NCBI RefSeq assembly: GCF_001953955.1
Contig: NZ_CP019300.1
Coordinates: 1,178,001-1,242,000 of the forward strand
Origin: Prevotella intermedia ATCC 25611 = DSM 20706
GTDB lineage: Bacteria; Bacteroidota; Bacteroidia; Bacteroidales; Bacteroidaceae
Direction: 5' to 3'
DNA: 64,000 nt
Below the pieces are notes generated by a model. That model was not told where the DNA came from. It searched no databases and worked only from the letters and a program-made list of their open reading frames with translations. Every line of letters starts with the position of its first letter. Position 1 is the stretch's first letter. A program made the position numbers and the translations under genes. This document shows, piece after piece, positions 9,271-18,202 of the stretch.

Positions 9271-9918
9271 ATGATTATAAAAGTTTGTGGCACCCGTGAA
9301 GCCGAGAATATTCACGCTTTAGCAGAACTTGGAGTAGATTGGATAGGCTTTGACTTTCGCCCAGATAGTCCGAAGTTTGTACGACAAATATCGTCTCGTG
9401 TGGGCATAATTCCCGATTATGGCAGTCGTGAGGCAGCAATGGGCAAGGAAACTGTGCAGAATGAATCTGCCGATGGGTGTTTCCTACAACGCTTTGGCGT
9501 GTTTGCCGACGATATGCCGCAGAATATTGTAACACGAGTAGTGAACTTCAAACTCACTATGGTGCAGTTAGATGGCGAGGAGAGCAGCGTTATGGTAAAC
9601 AATCTTCGTTCTACACTCGACCCAGATATTCGTGCAGGCATCAATATAATGAAGACCTTACACATTCAATTGGTTGAAGACCTAATGCAAACACGAGAGT
9701 ACGAAGGTACAGTAGATTATTTTTTGTTTAAGGTAGACACAGCAAAGGTCGATTTAAACGTTATCAAAACCTATACAGGCAGTACGCCTTTCATAATAGG
9801 AAACGTTGCGTTGGAACAGATGGATAAGCTAAAAGCCTTTCAACACCCTATGTTTGTCGGTGTAGATTTAGACGATTGTGCAGATGTGCAGACCGCAATA
9901 AAGACTTTGACTGAATAG
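9271..9918 (+). CDS. trpF: TrpF-like protein (phosphoribosylanthranilate isomerase family), degenerate
   Basis: 215 residues. The N-terminus is typical (IIKVCGTREAENI, catalytic Cys at residue 6), and so are DWIGFDFRPDSPKFV and VQLDGEES. Then the family landmarks fail: the HG of VQLHG is DG, the catalytic Asp loop with YGGSG is missing (the text runs FLFKVDTAKVDLNV), SGGI reads IGNV, and the final NS-FE-PGxKD phosphate-binding region is shortened. The fold is clear but the phosphate-binding loops are gone, so isomerase activity is unlikely. It lies 10 bp after trpC. Confidence 0.75.
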   Translation: MIIKVCGTREAENIHALAELGVDWIGFDFRPDSPKFVRQISSRVGIIPDYGSREAAMGKETVQNESADGCFLQRFGVFADDMPQNIVTRVVNFKLTMVQLDGEESSVMVNNLRSTLDPDIRAGINIMKTLHIQLVEDLMQTREYEGTVDYFLFKVDTAKVDLNVIKTYTGSTPFIIGNVALEQMDKLKAFQHPMFVGVDLDDCADVQTAIKTLTE

Positions 9919-9919
9919 A

Positions 9920-10513
9920 ATGGATACGCAAGACGATACTATGAAGAAAGTAAAGTGTGTGATAATAGACAATTACGATTCGTTTACTTACAACTTGGTT
10001 CATCTTTTACACGAATTGGGAGCTGAGGTTTCAGTGAAGCAGAACGATAAGTTTGCTTTGGAAGATTTGGAAGAATACGATAAGATAGTGCTGAGTCCCG
10101 GTCCTGGCGTACCTTCTGAAGCAGGTTTATTGCTCGAAGTTATTCGTCGCTATGCTGCTACCAAACCCATGTTGGGCGTATGCTTGGGGCATCAAGCCAT
10201 TGCAGAAGCCTTTGGTGGAAAGATAGAAAAGCTGTCAAATGTATTCCACGGAGTAGAAACACCGATAAATGTAGATACGCATACAAGTTTGTTCAACGGC
10301 TTGCCCACACAGTTTTCGGTTGGCAGATACCATAGTTGGGTGGTTTCAAAGGACAGTTTCCCCTCTGAATTGGAGGTGATTGCTGAAACTGCTGATGGAT
10401 TGATAATGGCTTTGCAACATAAGGAATACGACTTGTATGGTATTCAGTTTCACCCAGAAAGCGTGCTGACACCAATGGGAAAAGCCATTGTAGAGAACTG
10501 GTTGGCTATCTGA
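9920..10513 (+). CDS. trpG: Glutamine amidotransferase, anthranilate/aminodeoxychorismate synthase component II
   Basis: 197 residues, class I glutamine amidotransferase. Triad residues are present: the nucleophile Cys in GVCLGHQAIAEAFGG and the His/Glu pair in FHPES. NYDSFTYNLVHLL near the N-terminus is characteristic of TrpG/PabA. The partner synthase (TrpE or PabB) is not in the window, so it could serve tryptophan or folate synthesis. The start is either the ATG at 9920, 1 bp after the trpF stop, or an internal ATG at 9941. Unlike its two upstream neighbours its catalytic residues look intact. Confidence 0.85.
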   Translation: MDTQDDTMKKVKCVIIDNYDSFTYNLVHLLHELGAEVSVKQNDKFALEDLEEYDKIVLSPGPGVPSEAGLLLEVIRRYAATKPMLGVCLGHQAIAEAFGGKIEKLSNVFHGVETPINVDTHTSLFNGLPTQFSVGRYHSWVVSKDSFPSELEVIAETADGLIMALQHKEYDLYGIQFHPESVLTPMGKAIVENWLAI

Positions 10514-10531
10514 AAAATAATTGTAGTTGCT

Positions 10532-11095
10532 ATGGAAGAGAAACAGGAAAGATATGTTGATACGATAACAGACGATAAAAACGATTGGTATGCCATTCGT
10601 TTATACACCACGAAACAAGAAGAAGTGGCGCAGTTTTTTACTGAAAAGGGGATAGAAACTTTTATTCCAAAACAATATGTAGCTGAAGAGGACAAGCAGG
10701 GTAGGGTGCATCAGAAGCTGAAACCTGTTGTGCGCAACCTTCTTTTTGTTAAGAAGACAATGGAAGATACCGATTTTAAACGTTTAGTATACGAATCAAA
10801 CTTTAAGATGAGCGTACTGACAAAGGCAGAAGACAATAGCAAGTACAGCTTAATTCCCCACGACCAGATGTATGAATTCCGTTTAATGTGTAATCCTGAT
10901 GTTCATATTCGCAAATTCATTTCTGCCGAAGAAGCCCGCTTGAAGGCAGGCGATGCAGTGCTTGTGAAGTTCGGTCCACTGAAAGGAATGACAGGAAGGC
11001 TGGTTCGTTCCAGCAAAAAGTATTATCTACTCAAGGAGATTCCAGGCATTGGCGTTATGTTGAAAGTGTCGCGTTGGTGCTGTGTGCCTCAGTAG
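10532..11095 (+). CDS. NusG-like antitermination protein (UpxY family)
   Basis: 187 residues. An N-terminal NGN-like domain (about 12-105, starting NDWYAIRLYTTKQEE, with VVRNLLFVK) and a C-terminal KOW domain (about 130-180, KAGDAVLVKFGPLKGMTGRL). In Bacteroides, UpxY proteins are encoded first in capsule operons and prevent early termination there. Here the gene is last, 18 bp after trpG, and no polysaccharide operon follows, so its target is unclear. Confidence 0.8.
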   Translation: MEEKQERYVDTITDDKNDWYAIRLYTTKQEEVAQFFTEKGIETFIPKQYVAEEDKQGRVHQKLKPVVRNLLFVKKTMEDTDFKRLVYESNFKMSVLTKAEDNSKYSLIPHDQMYEFRLMCNPDVHIRKFISAEEARLKAGDAVLVKFGPLKGMTGRLVRSSKKYYLLKEIPGIGVMLKVSRWCCVPQ

Positions 11096-11144
11096 AAAGT
11101 TAATGGGAACGGTCTGCTTTATGAACGAAAAGAAGATAATAAAG

Positions 11145-11333
11145 CTGTAAATATTTTTCATGAACATAACTATTGCATAACTTGTTCGTTATCAGTGTAT
11201 TGCAAAACCTATTCTTTTGCATTCCAAAAGCGGCTGTTTTGCACGGTAAAAGCGTAGGTTTTGCATTGCAAAAGAGCCGCTTTCGCAACGTTAAAGCGCA
11301 GTTATCACTTTTTAACGGAATAATCTTTACAAA
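11145..11333 (-). repeat. 190 bp structured intergenic repeat, copy B
   Basis: Same family as copy A in inverse orientation, 189 bp. Reading along its own direction, the hairpin arms are AAAGCGGCTCTTTTGC and GCAAAACAGCCGCTTT with a C-C mismatch at the centre. Begins about 50 bp after the nusG-like gene. Confidence 0.9.
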
Positions 11334-11417
11334 GCTATTGCTCAGCCTACCAAATGACCATTATGCCTAAAAGATTGAACAGCCATACACGCTCCTAGCT
11401 TTCGTTGCGTAGCAACA

Positions 11418-11558
11418 TTAAAAGAAGGGAGTAGAAGTTCCCACTGCAGCTGCGCGGAATACGAAGCGATAACTTAAATCCGTGAAAAGAACAGCGACAG
11501 GAATAGAAGCTGTTACACCGCCCATTGCGTTCCCGCTGATTCTTCCAATATTAAACTT
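11418..11558 (-). other. Open frame without upstream start, possible gene or repeat remnant
   Basis: A 46-codon open frame on the minus strand between two stops; an internal ATG (11523-11525) would give 35 residues beginning MGGVTASIPVAVLF and ending GTSTPFF. It lies in the 300 bp between repeat copy B and the HEAT-repeat gene, where nothing else is visible. The GC-richer, protein-like composition sets it apart from its AT-rich surroundings. I have an unverified impression of similar peptides in other Prevotella genomes. Confidence 0.3.
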
Positions 11559-11637
11559 TCATAGTTTCAAAAAGAAGAAGTATCAGATTTATTGAAACAG
11601 CCGATACCCTCTTTATGGTGTTACAACATTTATTTGC

Positions 11638-12255
11638 TTACAATATGTTGAATTTCCTTAATGCCTTTTTGGCTATCATTTCATATCCATTGCCTAAATC
11701 GCAGAAGCGCATTACACAGCGATAAGCGGCTTGTTTCGTGGGTAAGTCGTTACCGCTAAGGGCAACTTCCGCCTGGTCGAGAAACTCGTTCATACCTCTT
11801 TCGTTAGGTTCTTTACCATCAGAAAACAGACAAGCTAATGTCTGAAAACCACACATCTGGTATAAACTCTTATCGGACGCAAGACATTGGTAAGCCAACG
11901 ATGGGGCAAAATCTAAATGCCGAAGCAGGTTGAACGAAAGAAGTTCTGCGATTTCCTGTGTCGGTACTTGTTCCAACCAAATGTCTACGATTTCGGGCAG
12001 CATCTTCTCGGCTGGCATTATGTAGGTTGCAAGTATCTTACATTCGCGGCTATTCTCTTTCCAAAGAGCAATCGCCAAGTCGTAATCCTTGCCATATTCT
12101 TTTGCTATCTTTCGCAGATTAATCAAATCTATTCCCCAATTTACTTTGTATTCTGCCCCTTTTTCACGCATTGACTGAGCAGTAACACCATTCATAAACA
12201 AGCGAAACGATTGCTTTATCTGCTTTAGTTTATTGTGTGTTTCTTCCGTTATCAT
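11638..12255 (-). CDS. HEAT-repeat protein of the DNA alkylation repair (AlkD-like) superfamily
   Basis: 205 residues, almost all helical with HEAT-like repeats: WGIDLINLRKIAKEYGKDYDLAIALW near residue 40, then repeating helices to the end. This resembles the DNA_alkylation family, in which AlkD removes alkylated bases by clasping DNA, but I cannot confirm the catalytic aspartate and related proteins without glycosylase activity exist. It overlaps the peptidase gene upstream by 4 bp, so it is the last gene of an araC-peptidase-HEAT operon. Confidence 0.6.
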   Translation of the reverse strand: MITEETHNKLKQIKQSFRLFMNGVTAQSMREKGAEYKVNWGIDLINLRKIAKEYGKDYDLAIALWKENSRECKILATYIMPAEKMLPEIVDIWLEQVPTQEIAELLSFNLLRHLDFAPSLAYQCLASDKSLYQMCGFQTLACLFSDGKEPNERGMNEFLDQAEVALSGNDLPTKQAAYRCVMRFCDLGNGYEMIAKKALRKFNIL

Positions 12256-14243
12256 AAACTATAATCTTTTGAATATCTCATCATTTGGTCTGAGTAAGTT
12301 TCTGTATAATCTAAATTTACATCAACTATTTCGTTATCAGAATCAAACTCTAAGCTCATTACAGGATTTATAAAACCTTTATAAGGTGCTATATTTAGGC
12401 GTTCATAGCGTTCCAAAACCTCACTATGAAGTGCCTTATCTACCTTTACGGCATAGCCTTCGACAAGTTCTCGTGCCTTATCGAAATCACCCATGCTCTT
12501 TATTCGTTGTATCTCTACAAGCTGTTGAGCAAATATCTGACGTAATGCAGCATAGTCGTTAATACGCACAAAGGTTTTAAATTCATTCGTCGCACTATCG
12601 GATAGTTTCACAAACTCTATTACATTCTTCTCCTTACCCAATTCGTATGCCCACCAAGCAATTAAAGCACGGTTCTGCATATGCGATTCTTCTATTTGCT
12701 TATCGGGTTTAATGCGGGCTAACTGCGTCATCAAGCCATTCATTATGTAACTATAATATTGCGCTTTGAAAGCTTCTTCCGAGTTTAACAGTCCTAATTC
12801 CAACAGCTTTTCGTCTGCCATATAGTAGAGTCCGAACAAGTCTGCCCTTGCTTCTTCTATCGTATTACCATAATTTTTAAGCGAATCGGGGTCGGTGTCA
12901 GGAAGCAGTTTGCCGCTACCGTGTCCTAAACATTCGTGCAAATCCGTATGCAGTTCATCGGTTAAATTGCCATAAGTATCTATCAATTCACGTGTTTGAG
13001 CATCAATAACAAACTCCTCTATGAATCCATTGCCTTTTGCTGCCCTGTCGTAAGCATGTGTAAGATTGGAGATGGTAACACTTTTTGAACCATATTCTGC
13101 TCTAATCCAATCGGCATTTGGAAGATTTATACCGATAGCCGACGCAGGATATTCATCACCTCCAAGCATTGCTGCACACACAACATTGGCAGTAACTCCC
13201 TTCACCACTTCTTTCTTGAAACGCTTGTCCACAGGAGAATGGTTTTCAAACCACTGTGCATTAGTCGAAATAGTTTGCGTTCGCTTTGTTGCTTCTAAGT
13301 TCTTGTAGTGCACTATGCCCTCCCATGAGCCTTTTAAGCCAAGCGCATCGCCATAAACTTCGATGAAGCCGTTGATGAAATCCACTTGTCCGTTACATTC
13401 TGTAACCCATTTAATGGAGTATTTATCGAAGTCTGCAAGGTTGCCCGAGGTATAATAAGCAATAAGTAAACGGATTATCTCTTTCTGCTCGTTGTTCTCG
13501 CAAAAGGCAATTGCCTTGTTTAACCAATGAATAATCTGCTCTATGGTTTTGCCATAACGCCCATTCAGTTTCCAAACAATTTCTTCGAGCGTGCCCCCAC
13601 GTTTTACCAAAGTAGAGTTTAAACCAAACGACAACCGCTTATCGTCAGCAGTTTCTTTCTTTTCCGCATAGAAACGCTCCACCTCTTCTTGGGTAACGCC
13701 TTCATAATAATTGTTTGCCGATGTTTTTATTACGTCTGCTCCTTCTGCCTTGTTTACCCGTTTGGGCATACACGCAGGATTGAATATTACTTCGCTTAAC
13801 GTATTTATATAGTATGTGAGAGATTCTTCTGCATCAAGACCTAACTTTTCCTTGCCAACTGAACCCAACGCTTCGGCAAAATAACTGCGCGAAAATGCAG
13901 GAACAAACTTATCCATTGCATAATGATGATGGATTCCACTGGCAAACCAAACTTTCTTCAAGTACAGTTCCAAGGCTTTAAAATCGTCGCTATCCTCTTT
14001 ATATTTTTCTGTAACGATACATTCTAAAGCCTTTCTTATCTGCAAGTTATACTTACCGAACTGATGAAAAGTTATATCGCGTCCCCACAAAGTAGCTTGT
14101 GCAAGACAGTATATATAGAGTTTTTGTGTTAGCGTAAGGTCTTCAAATCCATCTAAACGATAGCGCAACATTTGTATGTCACCAAATCGTTCAGATGAAT
14201 AACTAAAAGAATCTTCATTCATTTGCGTTGTAGTTTTATTCAC
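12252..14243 (-). CDS. Dipeptidyl peptidase III family zinc peptidase (M49)
   Basis: 663 residues. Contains the M49 zinc motif HEXXGH as HECLGH at residues 436-441, followed by GSGKLLPDTD, and the second motif around EEARADLFGLYYM about 40 residues later with the third zinc ligand. M49 enzymes release dipeptides from peptide N-termini. No signal peptide is evident, so it is probably cytosolic. It starts 2 bp after the AraC-type regulator gene and overlaps the HEAT-repeat gene. Confidence 0.9.
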   Translation of the reverse strand: MNKTTTQMNEDSFSYSSERFGDIQMLRYRLDGFEDLTLTQKLYIYCLAQATLWGRDITFHQFGKYNLQIRKALECIVTEKYKEDSDDFKALELYLKKVWFASGIHHHYAMDKFVPAFSRSYFAEALGSVGKEKLGLDAEESLTYYINTLSEVIFNPACMPKRVNKAEGADVIKTSANNYYEGVTQEEVERFYAEKKETADDKRLSFGLNSTLVKRGGTLEEIVWKLNGRYGKTIEQIIHWLNKAIAFCENNEQKEIIRLLIAYYTSGNLADFDKYSIKWVTECNGQVDFINGFIEVYGDALGLKGSWEGIVHYKNLEATKRTQTISTNAQWFENHSPVDKRFKKEVVKGVTANVVCAAMLGGDEYPASAIGINLPNADWIRAEYGSKSVTISNLTHAYDRAAKGNGFIEEFVIDAQTRELIDTYGNLTDELHTDLHECLGHGSGKLLPDTDPDSLKNYGNTIEEARADLFGLYYMADEKLLELGLLNSEEAFKAQYYSYIMNGLMTQLARIKPDKQIEESHMQNRALIAWWAYELGKEKNVIEFVKLSDSATNEFKTFVRINDYAALRQIFAQQLVEIQRIKSMGDFDKARELVEGYAVKVDKALHSEVLERYERLNIAPYKGFINPVMSLEFDSDNEIVDVNLDYTETYSDQMMRYSKDYSL

Positions 14244-14245
14244 TT

Positions 14246-14698
14246 TTACTTCACTCCGTCCTTGTCGGCAGCGTTTTTGCTTGCCGATTTCTGAGCACTC
14301 AATTTGTACTCACGGGGCGTCATTCCGTTTATACGATAGAAAGAAGCATAGAACGATTGGCGATTAGAAAAGCCGACCATATCGCTAATATCCTCCATAT
14401 TCAAGTCCTTGTACTTTTCTGATGAAAGAATATTCATAGCCTCTTCTATTCTGAATTTATTTACAAATGATGTATAGTTCATGTTGAACTTTACGTTTAC
14501 CACTGCAGAGATGTATCTTGTGTTGGTTTTCAAATCTTCCGCAAGTTGCTTTGCAGAATAGTTCTTATCCCGATACCTCTGTTGAAAGAGTATTATATTG
14601 AGGATTTGGTCCTTCAACTCTTCCATTAACTTTTGACTCACAAGGCCACGATATGCAGCCGTTTTTGTCTTCTTTTCTGTTATATTATACTTTCCCAT
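14246..14698 (-). CDS. AraC-type DNA-binding regulator, short
   Basis: 150 residues, about half a usual AraC regulator. The double helix-turn-helix domain occupies about residues 30-133 (LAEDLKTNTRYISAVVN for the first helix pair, ISDMVGFSNRQSFYASFYR then GMTPREYK for the second). There is no sensory domain, only ~30 basic residues before it. It precedes the peptidase gene by 2 bp and may regulate that operon (inference from position). Confidence 0.85.
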   Translation of the reverse strand: MGKYNITEKKTKTAAYRGLVSQKLMEELKDQILNIILFQQRYRDKNYSAKQLAEDLKTNTRYISAVVNVKFNMNYTSFVNKFRIEEAMNILSSEKYKDLNMEDISDMVGFSNRQSFYASFYRINGMTPREYKLSAQKSASKNAADKDGVK

Positions 14699-14743
14699 AA
14701 ATAGTTAAGCTTTAGATAAGTTACTGTTAAGTTGTTTCTTCTG

Positions 14744-14751
14744 CAAATATA
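14744..14751 (-). promoter_or_regulatory. -7 box upstream of the araC-peptidase-HEAT operon
   Basis: On the minus strand this reads TATATTTG, fitting TAnnTTTG, about 45 bp before the AraC-type start codon. A -33 box at the proper spacing is not clear. Confidence 0.45.
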
Positions 14752-14922
14752 AATATTTTTTTTTACAAAGTCAATTATTAATCAAACTTTTTTTTTAAAT
14801 ATATAAATTCATAACATAAAAAGAGGCAAAATGAAGCATTTAGGTCTAGAGCAATAATTAATTTTTTAGCAATTGAGAAGAAAGAAAAGGAACTTTATTT
14901 TAGGGCAAAAGAGTTTTTTTAT

Positions 14923-15112
14923 CTGTAAATGTTTTTCACAGGCGTAGTTGTTGTGTAACTACTTCATTATCAAAATGTTGCAAAACCTATTGTTTTGCAT
15001 TCCAAAAGCGGCTCTTTTGCACGGTAAAAGCGTAGGTTTTGCGTTGTAAAAGAGCCGCTTTCGCAATGCCAAAACGCAGTTATCACTTTTTAAGGGATTT
15101 ATCTTTACAAAA
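14923..15112 (-). repeat. 190 bp structured intergenic repeat, copy C
   Basis: Minus-oriented copy, 190 bp, between the AraC-type gene start and the uvrB 3' end. The main hairpin arms match at the central position that is mismatched in copies A, B and D; one arm end has C to T (GTAAAAG). Confidence 0.9.
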
Positions 15113-15173
15113 TAGAAGATATTCTAAGCCATATCGGCACAAAAAAGATAGAAAGCCCTACAATACTTTTCGA

Positions 15174-17219
15174 TTAAACCGTTTTTTGCTCCAACTCTGC
15201 TTGTAAGCGCAATATTTCATCACGATACTGTGCAGCTTGCAAGAAGTCGAGGTTCTTGGCAGCTTCTTTCATCAGTGCTGTTGTATTCTGAATACTCTTT
15301 TCAAGCTGTTTTCTTGTCATTTTCATAACAATAGGGTCAGCCACCATTGCAGTTCCTTCTTGCGGTATGTTGTATGTTTGCGATTTCTTCTTGTCAATCG
15401 TAACGTTTGGTGTCATAGAAGTATCGCCCACAGGTAGTATTTCTTTTATAGAACGTCTGATTTGAGTTGGCGTGATATGGTGTAATTCGTTATATTTTAA
15501 TTGCTTTTCACGCCTGCGTAATGTTTCTTCAATAGTTCTTTGCATACTTTCTGTAATGGTGTCGGCATACATAATAACCTTTCCATTTACATTACGTGCA
15601 GCCCTGCCTGCGGTCTGTGTAAGACTTCTATGGCTACGAAGAAAACCTTCTTTGTCGGCATCGAGTATTGCTACCAACGAAACCTCTGGTAAGTCTAAGC
15701 CTTCACGTAAAAGGTTTACTCCAACAAGAACGTCATAAATTCCACTGCGTAAGTCGTTTATAATTTTTATTCTATCCAAACTTGCGACGTTGCTGTGTAT
15801 ATAGGCAGCTCTTACTTCGTGATTTAAAAGATACTCAGTTAGTTCTTCTGCCATTCGTTTCGTGAGTGTCGTAACAAGAATACGTTCCTCTTTTTCCGCC
15901 CTTATCAGAATTTCTTCCATTAAGTTATCAATTTGATTTTCTGATGGACGAACTTCTATTTCGGGGTCGAGCAAGCCTGTTGGGCGTATAAGTTGCTCTA
16001 CCACGACGCCTTCAGCTTCTTCTAATTCAAAGTTTGCAGGGGTTGCCGATACATAAATAATTTGCTTGATGAGGCTATGAAACTCTTCAAACCTTAGCGG
16101 ACGGTTGTCGAATGCCGCAGGTAAACGGAAACCAAACTCTACGAGATTCTTCTTTCTTGCCCTGTCGCCACCATACATAGCCGAGATTTGAGGAACGCTT
16201 ACGTGGCTCTCATCAATTATAATAAGGTTGTCTTCGGGGAAAAAATCCAAGAGACAATAAGGACGTTGGCCAGCTTCTCTGCCATCGAAATAGCGAGAAT
16301 AGTTCTCAATTCCTGAGCAGTGACCTAACTCCTTTATCATTTCTATATCGTACTCTACACGTTCCTTAATGCGTTGAGCTTTAATACTATCCCCTATTTC
16401 ATTAAAGAAATCAATTTGTATTGTCAGGTCGTCTTGAATTTGTCGGATAGCATTTTCGGTTTGCTCCTTTGATGTAACAAAAAGATTGGCTGGGTAAACC
16501 TCGTATTCTTCAAATGTGCCTAAACGGTGATAAGAAACAGAATCCACCTCTTCTATGGCATCTATTTCATCGTCCCACCACGTAACTCTTAATATATTGT
16601 CGCTGTAAGCCATTGCTATATCAACCGTATCTCCCTTTACACGGAAATTGCCACGCTGCAAATCAATATCATTTCTAACGTATAGAGCATTTACGAGTTG
16701 TCTTAAAAAGATGTTACGGTCGAGTATTTGCCCTTTCTTTATCCTTATTACATTGTCTTTCATGGCGACAGGACCGCCCATACCATAAATACAGGATACC
16801 GATGAGACCACAATTACATCTTTTCTGCCCGACAATAGCGAAGAAACTGCTGAAAGACGGAGTTTGTCAATCTCATCGTTGATTGCCAAATCTTTCTCTA
16901 TATAGGTGTCGGTTGAAGGCATGTAAGCCTCTGGCTGATAATAATCGTAGTACGAAACATAGTACTCCACCGCATTTTGAGGGAAAAAGCCTTTCATTTC
17001 CTCGAAGAGTTGGGCAGCCAAAGTTTTGTTGTGCGATAGAATTAAAGTAGGTTTGTTTACGTTGGCGATGACATTTGCCATTGTGAAAGTCTTGCCCGAA
17101 CCTGTTACGCCTAACAGAACTTGACTTTTATCGCCACGTTCCAATCCCTCTGTTAATTCCTTAATTGCCTCTGGTTGGTCGCCAGTGGGCTTGTATTTTG
17201 ATGTCAGTTTAAAGTCCAT
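15174..17219 (-). CDS. uvrB: UvrABC excinuclease subunit B
   Basis: The DNA damage recognition helicase subunit of nucleotide excision repair, about 681 residues. Walker A is GVTGSGKTF (about residue 39), the UvrB beta-hairpin region is YYVSYYDYYQPEAYMP, DESH box IIDESHVSVPQ, helicase motif VI QTAGRAARN, and a C-terminal UVR domain (last ~40 residues) that contacts UvrC. I use the ATG at 17219 (MDFKL) and not the in-frame codon at 17231, because a -7 box covers 17229-17236. Confidence 0.95.
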   Translation of the reverse strand: MDFKLTSKYKPTGDQPEAIKELTEGLERGDKSQVLLGVTGSGKTFTMANVIANVNKPTLILSHNKTLAAQLFEEMKGFFPQNAVEYYVSYYDYYQPEAYMPSTDTYIEKDLAINDEIDKLRLSAVSSLLSGRKDVIVVSSVSCIYGMGGPVAMKDNVIRIKKGQILDRNIFLRQLVNALYVRNDIDLQRGNFRVKGDTVDIAMAYSDNILRVTWWDDEIDAIEEVDSVSYHRLGTFEEYEVYPANLFVTSKEQTENAIRQIQDDLTIQIDFFNEIGDSIKAQRIKERVEYDIEMIKELGHCSGIENYSRYFDGREAGQRPYCLLDFFPEDNLIIIDESHVSVPQISAMYGGDRARKKNLVEFGFRLPAAFDNRPLRFEEFHSLIKQIIYVSATPANFELEEAEGVVVEQLIRPTGLLDPEIEVRPSENQIDNLMEEILIRAEKEERILVTTLTKRMAEELTEYLLNHEVRAAYIHSNVASLDRIKIINDLRSGIYDVLVGVNLLREGLDLPEVSLVAILDADKEGFLRSHRSLTQTAGRAARNVNGKVIMYADTITESMQRTIEETLRRREKQLKYNELHHITPTQIRRSIKEILPVGDTSMTPNVTIDKKKSQTYNIPQEGTAMVADPIVMKMTRKQLEKSIQNTTALMKEAAKNLDFLQAAQYRDEILRLQAELEQKTV

Positions 17220-17228
17220 TGCTAAGTA

Positions 17229-17236
17229 CAAAGTTA
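17229..17236 (-). promoter_or_regulatory. -7 box of uvrB
   Basis: TAACTTTG on the minus strand, ending 9 bp before the chosen uvrB ATG. The predicted leader is only about 5 nt. It rules against the longer start at 17231. Confidence 0.55.
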
Positions 17237-17297
17237 ATAAAAAACTGCAGATTATAGATAATTAAAAGTGATTTTTTGCTAAAAATGCAGTAACAGC

Positions 17298-17328
17298 TTT
17301 GTTAATTATGGAATTATATGTAACTTTG
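17298..17328 (+). promoter_or_regulatory. Promoter of the bamD operon
   Basis: TTTG (17298-17301), exactly 19 bp, then TAACTTTG (17321-17328), 17 bp before the bamD ATG. Textbook Bacteroidetes spacing. Confidence 0.85.
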
Positions 17329-17345
17329 CATCTCAAAGTGAATTT

Positions 17346-18179
17346 ATGAAGAAGAATATTCTCATTACATTTATTCTGTCGCTTCTTCTCACAAGTTGCG
17401 CACAAGAATACAACCAAGTGTATAAAAGTACAGACCATACATACAAGTATGAGTACGCAAAGGAGTGTTTCGCAAAAGGGAAATACAGTTTTGCAGTGCC
17501 CCTGCTTCAGGATTTAGTAACTATTCAAAAAGGTACTGACAATGCGCAAGAGTGCCTCTATATGCTTGCAATGGCAGAATATGGGTTGCGCGATTACCAA
17601 GCTGCTTCAGAAGCCTTTAAGAAGTATTATCAAACCTATCCGAATGGAGAGTATGCAGAAATGGCTTCTTTCTATATTGGACAGAGTTTGTATGAGGGAA
17701 CTCCAGAGCCTCGCTTAGACCAGACTCCAACCGTTGCAGCAATCGCAGCATTCCAAGATTACTTGGATTTATACCCAAATGGAAAGATGAAAGGAACTGC
17801 ACAGCAACGATTGTTTGCTTTGCAAGACAAGCTTATTCGTAAGGAATACTTAAATGCAAAGTTGTATTACAATCTCGGTTCTTACTTTGGCAATTGCGGA
17901 AACGATGGCGGTAACAACTATGAAGCATGCATTATTACAGCTCAAAATGCTTTGAACGACTTCCCCTATTCTTCGCTTCGAGAAGATTTTGCCATTCTTG
18001 TAATGAAAGGTAAATACGAGTTGGCGCAGATGAGTGTTGAAGAAAAGAAAGTGCAACGCTATCAGGACGCAGAAGATGAATGCTACGGCTTTATAAACGA
18101 ATATCCTGATTCTAAGGAACGTTCAACTGCCGAAAAGTATATAGAGAAGTGTAAGCAATTTACTGCAAAAGCAAAATAG
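17346..18179 (+). CDS. bamD: Outer membrane protein assembly factor BamD
   Basis: 277-residue lipoprotein with signal peptide and lipobox LLLTSC (Cys about 18), followed by TPR repeats (about 30-270: AKECFAKGKYSFAVPLLQDL, LGLYPNG-type loops and the FINEYPDS repeat). BamD works with BamA on the periplasmic face of the outer membrane to fold beta-barrels. First gene of an operon with rpoZ and the DUF4293 gene. Confidence 0.9.
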   Translation: MKKNILITFILSLLLTSCAQEYNQVYKSTDHTYKYEYAKECFAKGKYSFAVPLLQDLVTIQKGTDNAQECLYMLAMAEYGLRDYQAASEAFKKYYQTYPNGEYAEMASFYIGQSLYEGTPEPRLDQTPTVAAIAAFQDYLDLYPNGKMKGTAQQRLFALQDKLIRKEYLNAKLYYNLGSYFGNCGNDGGNNYEACIITAQNALNDFPYSSLREDFAILVMKGKYELAQMSVEEKKVQRYQDAEDECYGFINEYPDSKERSTAEKYIEKCKQFTAKAK

Positions 18180-18202
18180 AAATATAAAACAAGCATAAAT
18201 AA

